Below, piece after piece: positions 17,433 to 25,650 of a DNA stretch of 64,000 bases. How positions within the stretch are numbered: the first letter of the stretch is position 1; the number at the start of each line of letters is the position of its first letter. Below the pieces are notes generated by a model. The model was given only the letters and a program-made list of their open reading frames with translations. It made no database searches and was not told the DNA's origin. The position numbers were made by a program, and so were the translations under genes. This DNA is from Clostridium swellfunianum (lineage in GTDB: Bacteria; Bacillota; Clostridia; Clostridiales; Clostridiaceae). The stretch is taken from positions 4,543,735 through 4,607,734 of the forward strand of contig NZ_JAMOFV010000006.1 of NCBI RefSeq assembly GCF_023656515.1, given 5' to 3'.

Positions 17433-18326
17433 ATGGATTTTCGTCAGCTTCAATATATGTTAGTAGTTGCAGAAGAAAAAAGTTTTTCCAAGGCAGCTCA
17501 AAAACTGTATATAGCTCAACCTTCTTTAAGTCAATATATTCAAAAGCTTGAACATCAGCTTGGAGTTCAGCTTTTTGATCGCTCAACAATGCCGCTTAGG
17601 CTTACCTACGCTGGAGAATTATTTGCTGAAACAGCTAAGAAAATATTAGACCTAAACAAGCAGCTCTCTCAACAGATGGAAGATATAGCAAACTTGAAAA
17701 AAGGACGCCTTACTGTTGGGCTTTCTTCATTTAGAACAACCTATATTATGCCTAAGATTCTTCCATTATTTTATGAAAAGTTTCCTGGTATAGAAATTGT
17801 TTTAGTTGAAGGAACTTCTTCTGAACTCGAAGCTTGGGTTTTAAAAGGAACAATAGATATATCTATAGCAACCCTACCCGTTGATGAAGATTTATTTTCC
17901 TATAAGCCTATTTATACAGAGGAAATTTTAGTTGCAGTTCCTCCAAAGCATCCAAGGTTTAAAAACTGCAGCTTAACAAAATTGAGTCTTATTGAATTAA
18001 AAGATGAACCTTTTATACTACTCAAACAAAATCAAAAACTCCATATTACTGCTGAAAAGCTTTGTAAAAGGGCAGGCTTTAAACCTAAGGTCGTACTTGA
18101 AAGCGAAAGCATTGAGGCAGCGCATGCCTTAACTGCTGCTGGCATAGGAATAACCTTTGTTCCTGATGTACTTACAAGATTTAATCGCATAGTCACTCCT
18201 CCGCTTTATTTTTCCATTGATGAGCTAAAATCAACAAGACAGGTAGTTGCAGCCTATCGAAAAGAAAGATATATTTCAAAGGCTGCGGAGGAATTTATAA
18301 ATATAATGAAACAAGAATTAGATTAG
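17433..18326 (+). CDS. LysR-family regulator, cotranscribed with birA
   Basis: The 297-residue protein has the LysR helix-turn-helix KSFSKAAQKLYIAQPSLSQY (residues 16-35) and a CynR/CysL-like effector domain that ends with an AYRKER segment. It faces the AbrB-type permease divergently, so that permease is its likely target. Only 12 nt separate its stop from birA, so the two are probably one transcript. A functional link with biotin control is not obvious. AAGGGAG lies 9 nt before the ATG. Confidence 0.85.
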   Translation: MDFRQLQYMLVVAEEKSFSKAAQKLYIAQPSLSQYIQKLEHQLGVQLFDRSTMPLRLTYAGELFAETAKKILDLNKQLSQQMEDIANLKKGRLTVGLSSFRTTYIMPKILPLFYEKFPGIEIVLVEGTSSELEAWVLKGTIDISIATLPVDEDLFSYKPIYTEEILVAVPPKHPRFKNCSLTKLSLIELKDEPFILLKQNQKLHITAEKLCKRAGFKPKVVLESESIEAAHALTAAGIGITFVPDVLTRFNRIVTPPLYFSIDELKSTRQVVAAYRKERYISKAAEEFINIMKQELD

Positions 18327-18338
18327 GGAGATATTATA

Positions 18339-19325
18339 ATGAAGCAGGAAATTTTAAAATTGCTTAAAGAAAATACTACTGGCTTTATATCAGGTCAGGA
18401 TATAAGCGATAAATTAGGTGTATCACGAACTGCAATATGGAAATACATAAATCAAATTAAGGAAGATGGCTATGAAATAGAGTCTGTTTCTAAAAAAGGC
18501 TATAAAATTATTTCTTCACCTGATTTATTAACCTACGAAGAAATTGAGCCTTATTTAAACACAACTTTTATTGGAAGGAACATACTACATTTTGATTCTA
18601 TAGATTCTACAAACAGCAGAGCAAAACAAATGTCAGATAGTATTGAGGCTGATGGAACTGTACTAATAGGTGAAGAACAAACTAATGGACGTGGAAGACT
18701 TGGACGCAGCTGGGTTTCTCCAAAGTATAAAGGTGTTTGGATGTCTGTTTTTCTAAGGCCTGATTTAAATCCTATGGAGGCTGTAAAGCTTACTCAAATT
18801 GCTGCAGCTGCAGTAGTTGAAGCAGCAAAGGAATTAAAAATTACTACCTTGGTTAAGTGGCCAAATGACATTGTTGTAAACCATAAGAAGATCTGCGGCA
18901 TACTAACTGAGATGAGTGCTGAACTTACAAGAATCAACTATGTTGTTGTTGGCATAGGAATAAATGTTAATATTGATGAGCTTGATTTTCCAGAGGATAT
19001 AAAGGAAATTGCTACTTCTCTAAAAGTAGAAACAAAGTGTTCTGTAAACAGGCAAGAGCTTGTTGGAAGAATTTTAAATAACTTTGAAAGGCTGTACTTA
19101 AAGTTTATTGAAGAAAATGATATAAAAATCTCTCTTGATATATGCAGAGCAAATTCTGCTTTGATTGGAAATGACATAATTGTTATTAAAAAAGAAGAAA
19201 ATGTTACAGCTAGAGCTTTAGACATTGACGAAGAAGGAAGACTTTTGGTTCAGTATAAAGACGGCAGACAGGAATTCATTATTTCTGGAGAGGTCTCTAT
19301 AAGAGGAAAAGGGAGTTATATTTAA
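18339..19325 (+). CDS. birA: Bifunctional biotin protein ligase and biotin repressor
   Basis: BirA attaches biotin to carboxylases and, as biotinyl-AMP holo-repressor, shuts off biotin genes. The N-terminal winged helix (residues about 1-60, GVSRTAIWKYI) shows it is the DNA-binding form. The catalytic domain has GRGRLGR (117-123) for biotinyl-AMP binding and KWPNDI further on, and a small C-terminal SH3-like domain ends the 328 residues. A matching BirA operator is present in front of bioY, which is convergent with this gene. GGGAG lies 8 nt before the ATG. Confidence 0.95.
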   Translation: MKQEILKLLKENTTGFISGQDISDKLGVSRTAIWKYINQIKEDGYEIESVSKKGYKIISSPDLLTYEEIEPYLNTTFIGRNILHFDSIDSTNSRAKQMSDSIEADGTVLIGEEQTNGRGRLGRSWVSPKYKGVWMSVFLRPDLNPMEAVKLTQIAAAAVVEAAKELKITTLVKWPNDIVVNHKKICGILTEMSAELTRINYVVVGIGINVNIDELDFPEDIKEIATSLKVETKCSVNRQELVGRILNNFERLYLKFIEENDIKISLDICRANSALIGNDIIVIKKEENVTARALDIDEEGRLLVQYKDGRQEFIISGEVSIRGKGSYI

Positions 19326-19335
19326 CTCCCTTTTT
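19307..19335. terminator. Bidirectional terminator between birA and bioY
   Basis: Arms AAAAGGGAGTTA and TTAACTCCCTTTT with a short loop followed by TTTTT. It overlaps the birA stop and serves convergent bioY as well. Confidence 0.88.
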
Positions 19336-19336
19336 G

Positions 19337-19891
19337 CTATGCTATTGCTTTCTTAACTGCTGGCACTACTTTTATTCCAAGTGCCGCTCCTAAAATGCAT
19401 TTTGCTAAGTCACCTGGAATAAATATTAACAGTCCAAATTTTAGTGCGTTTGCAAAGGTCATAGCCTTGCCTACCACATTGTTCATTACTATATATAAAT
19501 ACGGAACACCGATTAGATATATTACTATAGTTCCAGCAATTGAGGCAATAAACAATCTTATAAAGCTTGGCTTTGTTTCTCCTTCAGCTATCTTTCCTAT
19601 AACATAGGCTCCAAAAACAAAGCCTATTACATATCCAAAGCTTGGGCTAAGCACACTTGTAACTCCTCCAGTTCCGCCTGCAAAGACCGGCAGTCCTAAA
19701 AGGCCTATAATCATATATACTAATTGAGATATAGCTCCCATTTTTGAACCTAACATAATACCAGCCAAAATTGTAAAAATCATTTGCAGTGTAATAGGTG
19801 CCGGACCTATTGGAATTTTTATAAAAGCTCCCACTGCTGTAAGCGCTGCAAATAGTGCTGCCAAAATCATTTCTTTTACATCTAATTTCAT
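19337..19891 (-). CDS. bioY: Biotin ECF transporter substrate-binding protein BioY
   Basis: BioY is the biotin-specific S component of energy-coupling-factor transporters. The 184-residue protein has about six membrane helices and the family features IPIGPAPITLQ (residues 26-36), the segment around GLPVFAGGTGG, and a C-terminal GDLAKC. No ATPase or T component is adjacent in its own transcript. The ecfA/ecfT-like pair 1.1 kb away on the same strand, or a shared housekeeping ECF module, would energise it. The operator in front places it under BirA repression. Confidence 0.93.
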   Translation of the reverse strand: MKLDVKEMILAALFAALTAVGAFIKIPIGPAPITLQMIFTILAGIMLGSKMGAISQLVYMIIGLLGLPVFAGGTGGVTSVLSPSFGYVIGFVFGAYVIGKIAEGETKPSFIRLFIASIAGTIVIYLIGVPYLYIVMNNVVGKAMTFANALKFGLLIFIPGDLAKCILGAALGIKVVPAVKKAIA

Positions 19892-19914
19892 TAAAAGTTC
19901 CCCCTAGCATATGT

Positions 19915-19948
19915 ATTGTTAACTCGGTTTGTATTTAAAGTTTACAAT
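19915..19948 (-). promoter_or_regulatory. BirA operator of bioY
   Basis: ATTGTTAAC (19915-19923), a 16-nt spacer and GTTTACAAT (19940-19948) match the Gram-positive BirA box, an inverted pair of WTTGTTAAC half-sites. It overlaps the bioY -10 region and lies 24 nt before the start codon. Confidence 0.85.
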
Positions 19949-19968
19949 ACGCGCACTATATTTGTCAA
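19939..19968 (-). promoter_or_regulatory. bioY promoter
   Basis: Minus-strand TTGACA (19963-19968), an 18-nt spacer and TAAACT (19939-19944). The -10 lies inside the right half of the BirA operator, so binding would exclude polymerase. Confidence 0.6.
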
Positions 19969-19992
19969 CCTCAATTTCAACCAAGGTTGACA
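19963..19992. promoter_or_regulatory. Second inverted repeat upstream of bioY
   Basis: Perfect arms TGTCAACCT and AGGTTGACA with a 12-nt spacer. The half-sites resemble but do not equal the BirA half-site, and the left arm contains the bioY -35. It could be an auxiliary BirA site or the site of another regulator. Confidence 0.4.
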
Positions 19993-20004
19993 TTATACAA
20001 AATA

Positions 20005-20047
20005 AAATAAAGCAGAAGCTAAATAATTATTTTATTTAACTCCTGCT
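20005..20047 (-). terminator. Terminator of the acetyltransferase operon
   Basis: Arms beginning AGCAGGAG and ending CTTCTGCT pair over about 16 bp with two mismatches, followed on the minus strand by TTATTTTATTTT. It lies 77 nt after the acetyltransferase stop. Confidence 0.65.
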
Positions 20048-20123
20048 CAAATTATAATTTCTATGATTTTTTTCACATGTTAATGGATATCAACATATAC
20101 AGATAACATCTTGCACTACTCTA

Positions 20124-20975
20124 CTATAAAGTTACATACATCTCATACTGGGCTATGCTATCCTTATTAAAGCCTGATTGTTTAAGAAATCCTATTATTG
20201 AAGCATTATTAGGAAAGCCTGAACTTAGTTTATCAATGTTTAGCTCCTGCGCTGCCTTTGCCAGCATGGTAGAGGCTGCACGCTTTACTCTGTGTTTTTT
20301 ATCAACATAGAGGTAGCTTACTCTGTAATTTTTATTCACACTTACAGCACCAATTAACACATTATCAACAAATGCACCTAAACATAATTGGTTATCTGAC
20401 ATCTTTATATAGTCCAAATCATTTTGCCAATTGATATGCACATCGCTGCTTTTCTCTGCAAAGGCTTCAAATTCTTCTATTGTAAGAGTTTTAGTTTCTA
20501 TTTCTGAATTTATTTTGGAATTTAGTTTACTCATATCTTTGAGAGAATAATAATATAAATCATAAATCTTTTCATAGCCAAGCTTTTTATAAAAATTAAT
20601 AGCTCTATCGTTGCCAACTATAACTTCGAGAAAAAGCTGCTTACAGCCTTGCTTAACCGCTTCTTCTCTATGAAGCTCCATAAGTCTTTTACTTACACCA
20701 GTACCTCTAAATTCAGGATCTACCGCCATGGTTCCGCATCTCATAGTCTTAATACCTTCATAATTTTTAGCTCCCCCAAGTACAAGGCCAATGGGTCTTT
20801 CCTCCTTGAGAGCAATAAATGATGTAGTCATGCTATTACCTTCTGGTCCAAAAAATCTGTCTATGAACGCTTCCTTAGAAAGCTGAATCTTTATTATATA
20901 GTCTGAAAATCCAATACTAAATGCCTTGTAGACTAAATCTGTATCCACCTCTGAACATCTTTTATAATGAATCAT
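20124..20975 (-). CDS. GNAT acetyltransferase with two GNAT-like domains
   Basis: The 283-residue protein has a first GNAT domain (about 1-150) with the acetyl-CoA-binding RGTGVSKRLME motif and the YKKLGYEKIYDLY ending. A second, more degenerate GNAT-like half (about 155-283) has SYLYVDKKHRVKRAAS and FLKQSGF. Such proteins transfer acetyl groups to amines on small molecules or proteins. It is the last gene of a run with the ECF ATPase and T component (18 nt gap), but the substrate is unknown. The start ATG has GGGGG about 8 nt upstream. Confidence 0.8.
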   Translation of the reverse strand: MIHYKRCSEVDTDLVYKAFSIGFSDYIIKIQLSKEAFIDRFFGPEGNSMTTSFIALKEERPIGLVLGGAKNYEGIKTMRCGTMAVDPEFRGTGVSKRLMELHREEAVKQGCKQLFLEVIVGNDRAINFYKKLGYEKIYDLYYYSLKDMSKLNSKINSEIETKTLTIEEFEAFAEKSSDVHINWQNDLDYIKMSDNQLCLGAFVDNVLIGAVSVNKNYRVSYLYVDKKHRVKRAASTMLAKAAQELNIDKLSSGFPNNASIIGFLKQSGFNKDSIAQYEMYVTL

Positions 20976-20993
20976 TATATATCCCCCACTTCT

Positions 20994-21719
20994 TTACTTT
21001 ATATTGTTAGCTGTTAAAAATTCTTCGTCATTTATTACAGCTTTATAGTCTTCATCTCTTATAACACTGTGCTCTTTAGAAAATACAATGGCACGCTTGA
21101 AAACACCTTCAACATATTCAAAATCATGTGTTGAGCAAATTAATGTTTTTCCTGCAGCATTTAACTTTAAAAGAAGCTCTCTTAAAAATCGTTTTGTCTT
21201 AGGATCCAAACCATTCATAGGCTCATCTAAAACCAAAACCTCAGGATTAAGAGAAAGTACACTAGCTATTGCAACCCTTTTCTTTTCGCCGCCACTTAAA
21301 TTATATGGTGTTCTATCCTTAAGCTCCTCAATATTTAAAAGCTTGAGACAGTCATTAACTCTTAAGTCGATCTCCTGCTCCTTTAGGCCCATTTGTCTTG
21401 GTCCAAAAGCTATTTCTTCATAAACTGTGGAACAGAATAGCTGCGTCTCCGAATTTTGAAAAACAAAGCCTATTTTCTTATGAAAAAGCTTAGAAAACTT
21501 GCTATCCTGCAGTGTATTTTCATTAATCTCTTTTCCTTCAAAGCTGTAGACCCCCTGCATAGGAAAAACAATACCATTTATAAGCTTTAAAAAGGTAGAC
21601 TTTCCGCTGCCGTTAGGACCAATCAAAGCCACGGCCTCTCCCTTTTGTATCCTTAAATTTATATCTTTTAGAGCATGAATCTCTTTATAATTGAAGTTCA
21701 CATTGCTTAAATTTATCAT
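20994..21719 (-). CDS. ECF transporter ATP-binding protein (EcfA/CbiO/BioM type)
   Basis: This 241-residue ABC ATPase has Walker A GPNGSGKST (near residue 34), the Q-loop FVFQNSETQLF, signature LSGGEKKR, Walker B VLVLDEP and the H-loop STHDFE. The FQNSETQLF segment is typical of energising ATPases of ECF vitamin and metal transporters. It lies 32 nt after the T-component gene on the same strand. Only one ATPase is present, so the module resembles CbiO-CbiQ or BioM-BioN more than the EcfA1-A2-T housekeeping set. Proximity to bioY makes biotin a reasonable cargo, but the BirA operator lies only before bioY. Confidence 0.88.
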   Translation of the reverse strand: MINLSNVNFNYKEIHALKDINLRIQKGEAVALIGPNGSGKSTFLKLINGIVFPMQGVYSFEGKEINENTLQDSKFSKLFHKKIGFVFQNSETQLFCSTVYEEIAFGPRQMGLKEQEIDLRVNDCLKLLNIEELKDRTPYNLSGGEKKRVAIASVLSLNPEVLVLDEPMNGLDPKTKRFLRELLLKLNAAGKTLICSTHDFEYVEGVFKRAIVFSKEHSVIRDEDYKAVINDEEFLTANNIK

Positions 21720-21751
21720 AATACTATCCTCTCATATCTAATACTGGCAGT

Positions 21752-22543
21752 CTAAATAAAAAAATACGCTGTGATAAGGACGGCATTATAAGCTATATAA
21801 ATCATATCGCCAATTCCAACCTTTATTCTTAAACCTGTGCCATATTCCCCCGTAAACCCTCTGCATTCCATAGCAGAGTATAGTTCCTCACCCATATCCT
21901 TAGATTTTAAAAATAGATTTCCAGCTATTGCTGAAAGTGAACCATACTTTTTATCATTTTTTCCAACAGACTTTAGTTTAAGTGCTTGTAGCATTTCTGC
22001 TGCTTCTTCTCCCAAAATATATATGTATCTTAAAGTAAGCTCCAGCACAAGTATGAATATATCAGGAATGAAAAACAGCTTTAGAGCCTTGGAGAGCTCA
22101 TTCCATCTTGTACTGTAAGAAAGAATATTAGCTAAAACTATTGTAGTAAAAACTTTTATTATCATTAGCACACTATTTTCTAAATTTCCCATAAGTATAG
22201 AAGGCATAAGCATTACAGCTGTAAATAGTGAAAATATTGTTACAGTTAAAAATATCCTTTTATAGTCCTCTTTCTTTAATAAAAGCAGACTAAGTAAAGT
22301 AAAAACGCAAACTAAACCTAAAAATAATTTACTTCTAGATAACGAAACAAAAACTATCACTGCAATAGTAAACGGAAGCTTTAGGATTGGGCTTAATTTA
22401 TAAAAGCCTTTAGCCTTAATCTTCGAGTCTTCTTTCTTAATTTTAGAAAGCACCTTTAATATTGAAAATATACTCTTATCAACAAACTTGTCCTTATCCT
22501 CCTGAGGACTATAGTCATCTTCTTTAAAAAGCCACTCACCCAA
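21752..22543 (-). CDS. ECF transporter transmembrane T component (CbiQ/EcfT/BioN type)
   Basis: Hydrophobic protein with about five helices and the coupling motif region ALKLKSVG, followed by AMECRGFTG, which is the second arginine-containing motif of T components that contacts the ATPases. I place the start at TTG 22541-22543 (263 residues) because a TATAAT box at 22578-22583 leaves room for only a short leader. The frame stays open upstream, but that stretch is promoter DNA and does not look like protein. It is followed by the ATPase and the acetyltransferase in one operon. T components pair with various S components. BioY is the nearest candidate partner. Confidence 0.82.
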   Translation of the reverse strand: MGEWLFKEDDYSPQEDKDKFVDKSIFSILKVLSKIKKEDSKIKAKGFYKLSPILKLPFTIAVIVFVSLSRSKLFLGLVCVFTLLSLLLLKKEDYKRIFLTVTIFSLFTAVMLMPSILMGNLENSVLMIIKVFTTIVLANILSYSTRWNELSKALKLFFIPDIFILVLELTLRYIYILGEEAAEMLQALKLKSVGKNDKKYGSLSAIAGNLFLKSKDMGEELYSAMECRGFTGEYGTGLRIKVGIGDMIYIAYNAVLITAYFFI

Positions 22544-22602
22544 TGTTTCACCACCAATTCTGACATTAACTATAAGTATTATATCATACCAATTTGCTAT
22601 TC

Positions 22603-22632
22603 TTGTACTAGATAATTTTTTAACAATATAGT
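22603..22632 (+). promoter_or_regulatory. Candidate promoter of the sensory hydrogenase operon
   Basis: TTGTAC (22603-22608), an 18-nt spacer and TATAGT (22627-22632), about 55 nt before the start codon. It lies in the 144-nt divergent spacer shared with the ECF operon. Confidence 0.4.
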
Positions 22633-22687
22633 ATATTAGAATTATCGTTAACAAATTTTTGAAGTAAAAAATATGAGGGGGTTTAAA

Positions 22688-24409
22688 ATGGAACTTATCA
22701 ATTTTTCCAAAGCAAATTGCAGAAGCTGCTATAAATGCCTTCGTTCCTGCCCTGTTAAAGCAATTAGAATAAAAAATGACCAAGCCAAAATAGTTGAAGA
22801 CAGGTGTGTAGCCTGCGGCCAATGCCTAGTGGTTTGTCCCCAAAATGCAAGGCAGATAAAATCAGATTTATTCAAAATAAAAAATGCAATTCTTACGGGT
22901 AAAACTACTATTGCTATAGTTGCTCCTTCCTTTGCTGGTGCCTTCAGTATGGAAGCTCCTGGTCAGCTTGTATCAGCATTAAAAAAACTTGGCTTTGATC
23001 GAGTTGAGGAAGTTGCTTTAGGTGCTCAAATAGTCACTAATCTTTATAATGAGTACATGAACAGCACAGAAAAGAAAAATTTTATAACAACAAGCTGCCC
23101 TTCTGTTAATTATTTAATAGAAACCTACTATCCAACTTTGGTAGATTATTTAATACCTGTTGATTCTCCTATGCTTGCTCACGGAAAGGTTTTAAAAAAT
23201 GAATACCCTGATTGCTTTGTAACCTTTGTTGGTCCTTGTACTGCTAAAAAATTCGAAAGCGTAGATAAGGGCAATTTAGGTATTATTGATGCTGTTTTAA
23301 CCTTCGATGAACTTCATAAGCTGCTTGAAGAAAGGAAAATAGATTTAAATAATGTTACGCCTACGTCTTTTGATAAAAATGGAACTTTAACTGGGCGTTT
23401 ATTTCCGGTTCCAGGCAAGCTGAGCTTAGAATTTAAAAGCGACAAACTGAGCCATTATGAAAATATAACTGTAGATGGAATGGACAGGTGCGTTCAGCTT
23501 TTTAATGCTATGGAAAAAGGCGACATTGACAATGTTATAGTTGAAGCCCTAGCCTGTAGAGGCGGCTGTATAAATGGCCCTGCTATGCCTAAAGACGAAA
23601 TTGATTTCTTTTCAAGAAAAAGAAGCATAAATAAATATTTAAAGGAAAACATGGAAAATGCAGCTCCTTGTAACCTTGAGAGCATAGCATCAATCAATTT
23701 TACTAAAGAATTTAAAGATAAAAGCTTAGAGCCAAGCGTTATAGATGAAGAGAAGATAACTCAAATTCTTCACAAGCTTGGCAAGTATACACCTTCTGAT
23801 GAGCTTAACTGCGGGGTATGCGGTTATAATACTTGTCGTGAAAAAGCTCAAGCTGTACTAGACGGAATGGCTGAACTGAATATGTGTATTCACTATATTA
23901 GAAACAAAGCAGAAAGTATAACAAATGTTGTCTTTGAAACCTCACCAAATGCTATTTTTACCTTAGATGAAGATTTGCTTGTGAAAGATTTTAATCCAGC
24001 CTCTGAAAGTATGTTTAAAGTTAAGTACGAAGATATTAAAAACAAACATATATGCCTGTTGATGGATGACAGCAACTTTTACAAGGTTAAAGACTCAAAA
24101 GAAAACATAGTAGGAAATAGAGTTACTATTCCTGAACTTGACCTTGTTGTCCTTGAAAATATAATATATTTAGAAAATCACGGTATGTTTTTGGTTATCA
24201 TAAACGATATAACAATGCAGGAAAAAAGCAAGGGTGAACTGGCTATAGTTAAAGAAAAAACCTTAGATGCCGCTCAAGCAGTTATCGAAAAGCAAATGAG
24301 AGTTGCACAGGAGATAGCAAGTCTGCTTGGAGAAACTACCGCAGAGACAAAAGTTATCTTAACAAAGCTTAAAGCTATAGCACTTGGAGAAATGAGTGGT
24401 GGGAAATGA
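22688..24409 (+). CDS. Sensory [FeFe]-hydrogenase-like protein with PAS domain
   Basis: I use ATG 22688 because GAGGGGG lies 7 nt upstream; an ATG five codons earlier overlaps that ribosome site. Domains in order: two [4Fe-4S] ferredoxin motifs (C11, C14, C17, C21 and C40, C43, C46, C50), a [FeFe]-hydrogenase H domain, a CGVCGYNTC...C FeS domain (375-400), a PAS domain (about 412-520) and a helical tail. H-cluster ligands remain: C137 in TTSCP, C184 in GPCTAKKFE, C290 and C294 in ACRGGC. The usual proton-relay cysteine of TSCCP is serine (S136), and MPC is GPC. This is the layout of putative sensory group C/D hydrogenases, expected to sense H2 or redox state instead of turning over fast. The next gene overlaps by 4 nt and encodes a PP2C phosphatase, the likely output. 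Confidence 0.87.
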   Translation: MELINFSKANCRSCYKCLRSCPVKAIRIKNDQAKIVEDRCVACGQCLVVCPQNARQIKSDLFKIKNAILTGKTTIAIVAPSFAGAFSMEAPGQLVSALKKLGFDRVEEVALGAQIVTNLYNEYMNSTEKKNFITTSCPSVNYLIETYYPTLVDYLIPVDSPMLAHGKVLKNEYPDCFVTFVGPCTAKKFESVDKGNLGIIDAVLTFDELHKLLEERKIDLNNVTPTSFDKNGTLTGRLFPVPGKLSLEFKSDKLSHYENITVDGMDRCVQLFNAMEKGDIDNVIVEALACRGGCINGPAMPKDEIDFFSRKRSINKYLKENMENAAPCNLESIASINFTKEFKDKSLEPSVIDEEKITQILHKLGKYTPSDELNCGVCGYNTCREKAQAVLDGMAELNMCIHYIRNKAESITNVVFETSPNAIFTLDEDLLVKDFNPASESMFKVKYEDIKNKHICLLMDDSNFYKVKDSKENIVGNRVTIPELDLVVLENIIYLENHGMFLVIINDITMQEKSKGELAIVKEKTLDAAQAVIEKQMRVAQEIASLLGETTAETKVILTKLKAIALGEMSGGK

Positions 24410-25578
24410 GTTATTTTATAGACGTAGCATATAACAGCTTAAATAAAAATGGAGAAGAACTTTGTGGAGATAAGGTTGAAGTTATAAAAACTTCTGAAGG
24501 AGTAATCATAGTTATGGCCGACGGCCTTGGCAGCGGTGTTAAGGCAAATATACTTGCAACCTTAACCTCCAAAATTGCAGGAACAATGCTTAAGGAAGGT
24601 CTTAGTATTTATGAAACAGTAGATACAATAGCTCATACTCTGCCTGTTTGCAGCGTAAGACAGCTGGCTTACTGCACTTTTACAATAATAAAAATTTTAA
24701 ATGATGGTAATGTCCATGCTATTGAGTATGATAATCCTGCTTATTTTTTAATAAAGGATGGAATTATTACCGTTCCAGAAAAAAAGGAAATTACTATAGA
24801 AGATAAGCATATAACAGAAAGTCACTTTAAGCTTGAGGTAAATGATGTACTTACTGTTGTTAGTGATGGAGCAATTCACGCAGGGGTTGGTGCTATCTTG
24901 AATCTTGGCTGGCAATGGAATAATGTTGCAGATTATCTTGAGGCGCTTGCACCAGTTGAAAGCTGTTCTGCAAATATTTCAAAAGACTTAATTCAAACCT
25001 GTCAAAAGCTTTATGCAGGAAAACCTGGAGATGACACTACAGTTGTTTCAGTTACTATAAGGCAGCCTGAAATAGTTACTATATTCACTGGTCCGCCTAA
25101 AAAAACTGAAAATGATAAGCTTGTCATACAAAAGCTTATAAAAAATACCGGCATAAAGGTAGTCTGCGGCGGTACAGCTGCTAATATAGCTGCACGAGAG
25201 CTTAATGAAAAAATCACTGTTGATTTGGAGTATTATGACCCTTCAGTACCCCCAACTGCCAAGATAAAAGGAATAGATTTAGTAACAGAAGGTGTGTTAA
25301 CCCTTAGTAAAGCAGTTGAGAAAATGAATACCTATATAAACAGCTCCCTTGATGATAAAATATCCTTAAACCTAGATGGCAAGGACGGTGCGTCCAGGCT
25401 AGCACGGCTTCTTATAGAAAACTGTACTCATTTGAGGCTGTTGGTAGGGAAAGCAATAAATCCTGCTCACCAAAACCCAGATTTTCCTTATGAATTAAGT
25501 ATTAAAGTGAGAGTTGTTGAACTACTAATCCAAGCAATGAAAAGCTTAGGAAAAGAAGTTGAAATTGAATATATATAA
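24406..25578 (+). CDS. SpoIIE-type PP2C serine/threonine phosphatase
   Basis: Residues 1-215 are a PP2C/SpoIIE domain with metal-binding acidic motifs ADGLGSGVKA (D39), VSDGAIHAG (D154) and GKPGDDTT (D209, D210). The remaining 175 residues (from about PPKKTENDK) form a separate alpha/beta C-terminal domain that I do not recognise. The start overlaps the hydrogenase stop as ATGA, so translation is coupled. Hydrogenase-SpoIIE pairs occur in fermentative clostridia and Thermoanaerobacterium (hfs locus). By analogy, redox or H2 input would set dephosphorylation of a partner protein such as an anti-sigma antagonist. No such partner lies next to it. Confidence 0.85.
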   Translation: MSYFIDVAYNSLNKNGEELCGDKVEVIKTSEGVIIVMADGLGSGVKANILATLTSKIAGTMLKEGLSIYETVDTIAHTLPVCSVRQLAYCTFTIIKILNDGNVHAIEYDNPAYFLIKDGIITVPEKKEITIEDKHITESHFKLEVNDVLTVVSDGAIHAGVGAILNLGWQWNNVADYLEALAPVESCSANISKDLIQTCQKLYAGKPGDDTTVVSVTIRQPEIVTIFTGPPKKTENDKLVIQKLIKNTGIKVVCGGTAANIAARELNEKITVDLEYYDPSVPPTAKIKGIDLVTEGVLTLSKAVEKMNTYINSSLDDKISLNLDGKDGASRLARLLIENCTHLRLLVGKAINPAHQNPDFPYELSIKVRVVELLIQAMKSLGKEVEIEYI

Positions 25579-25587
25579 AATAGGAAA

Positions 25588-25620
25588 GCCCCTATCTATT
25601 TGGATAGGGGCCATTATTTC
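25588..25620. terminator. Terminator between the phosphatase gene and the small coat-like gene
   Basis: Perfect 9-bp stem GCCCCTATC / GATAGGGGC with a 6-nt loop. T-rich sequence follows on both strands, so it may serve both convergent genes. Confidence 0.75.
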
Positions 25621-25650
25621 CAAAGTATTAAACTTCTATCTTATGTCTTT

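Noticed and set aside
19647-19910. 87-codon minus-strand frame overlapping bioY
   Set aside because: It is an alternative frame of bioY DNA. BioY itself has the family motifs and ribosome site.
22618-22656. BirA-like half-sites TTTAACAAT and GTTAACAAA before the ECF/hydrogenase genes
   Set aside because: They are in direct, not inverted, orientation and have wrong spacing, so they do not form a BirA box.
22544-22822. N-terminal extension of the ECF T component (up to 356 residues)
   Set aside because: The extra stretch covers the divergent promoter region and the first codons of the hydrogenase gene. The TATAAT at 22578-22583 and a start at TTG 22543 explain the data better.
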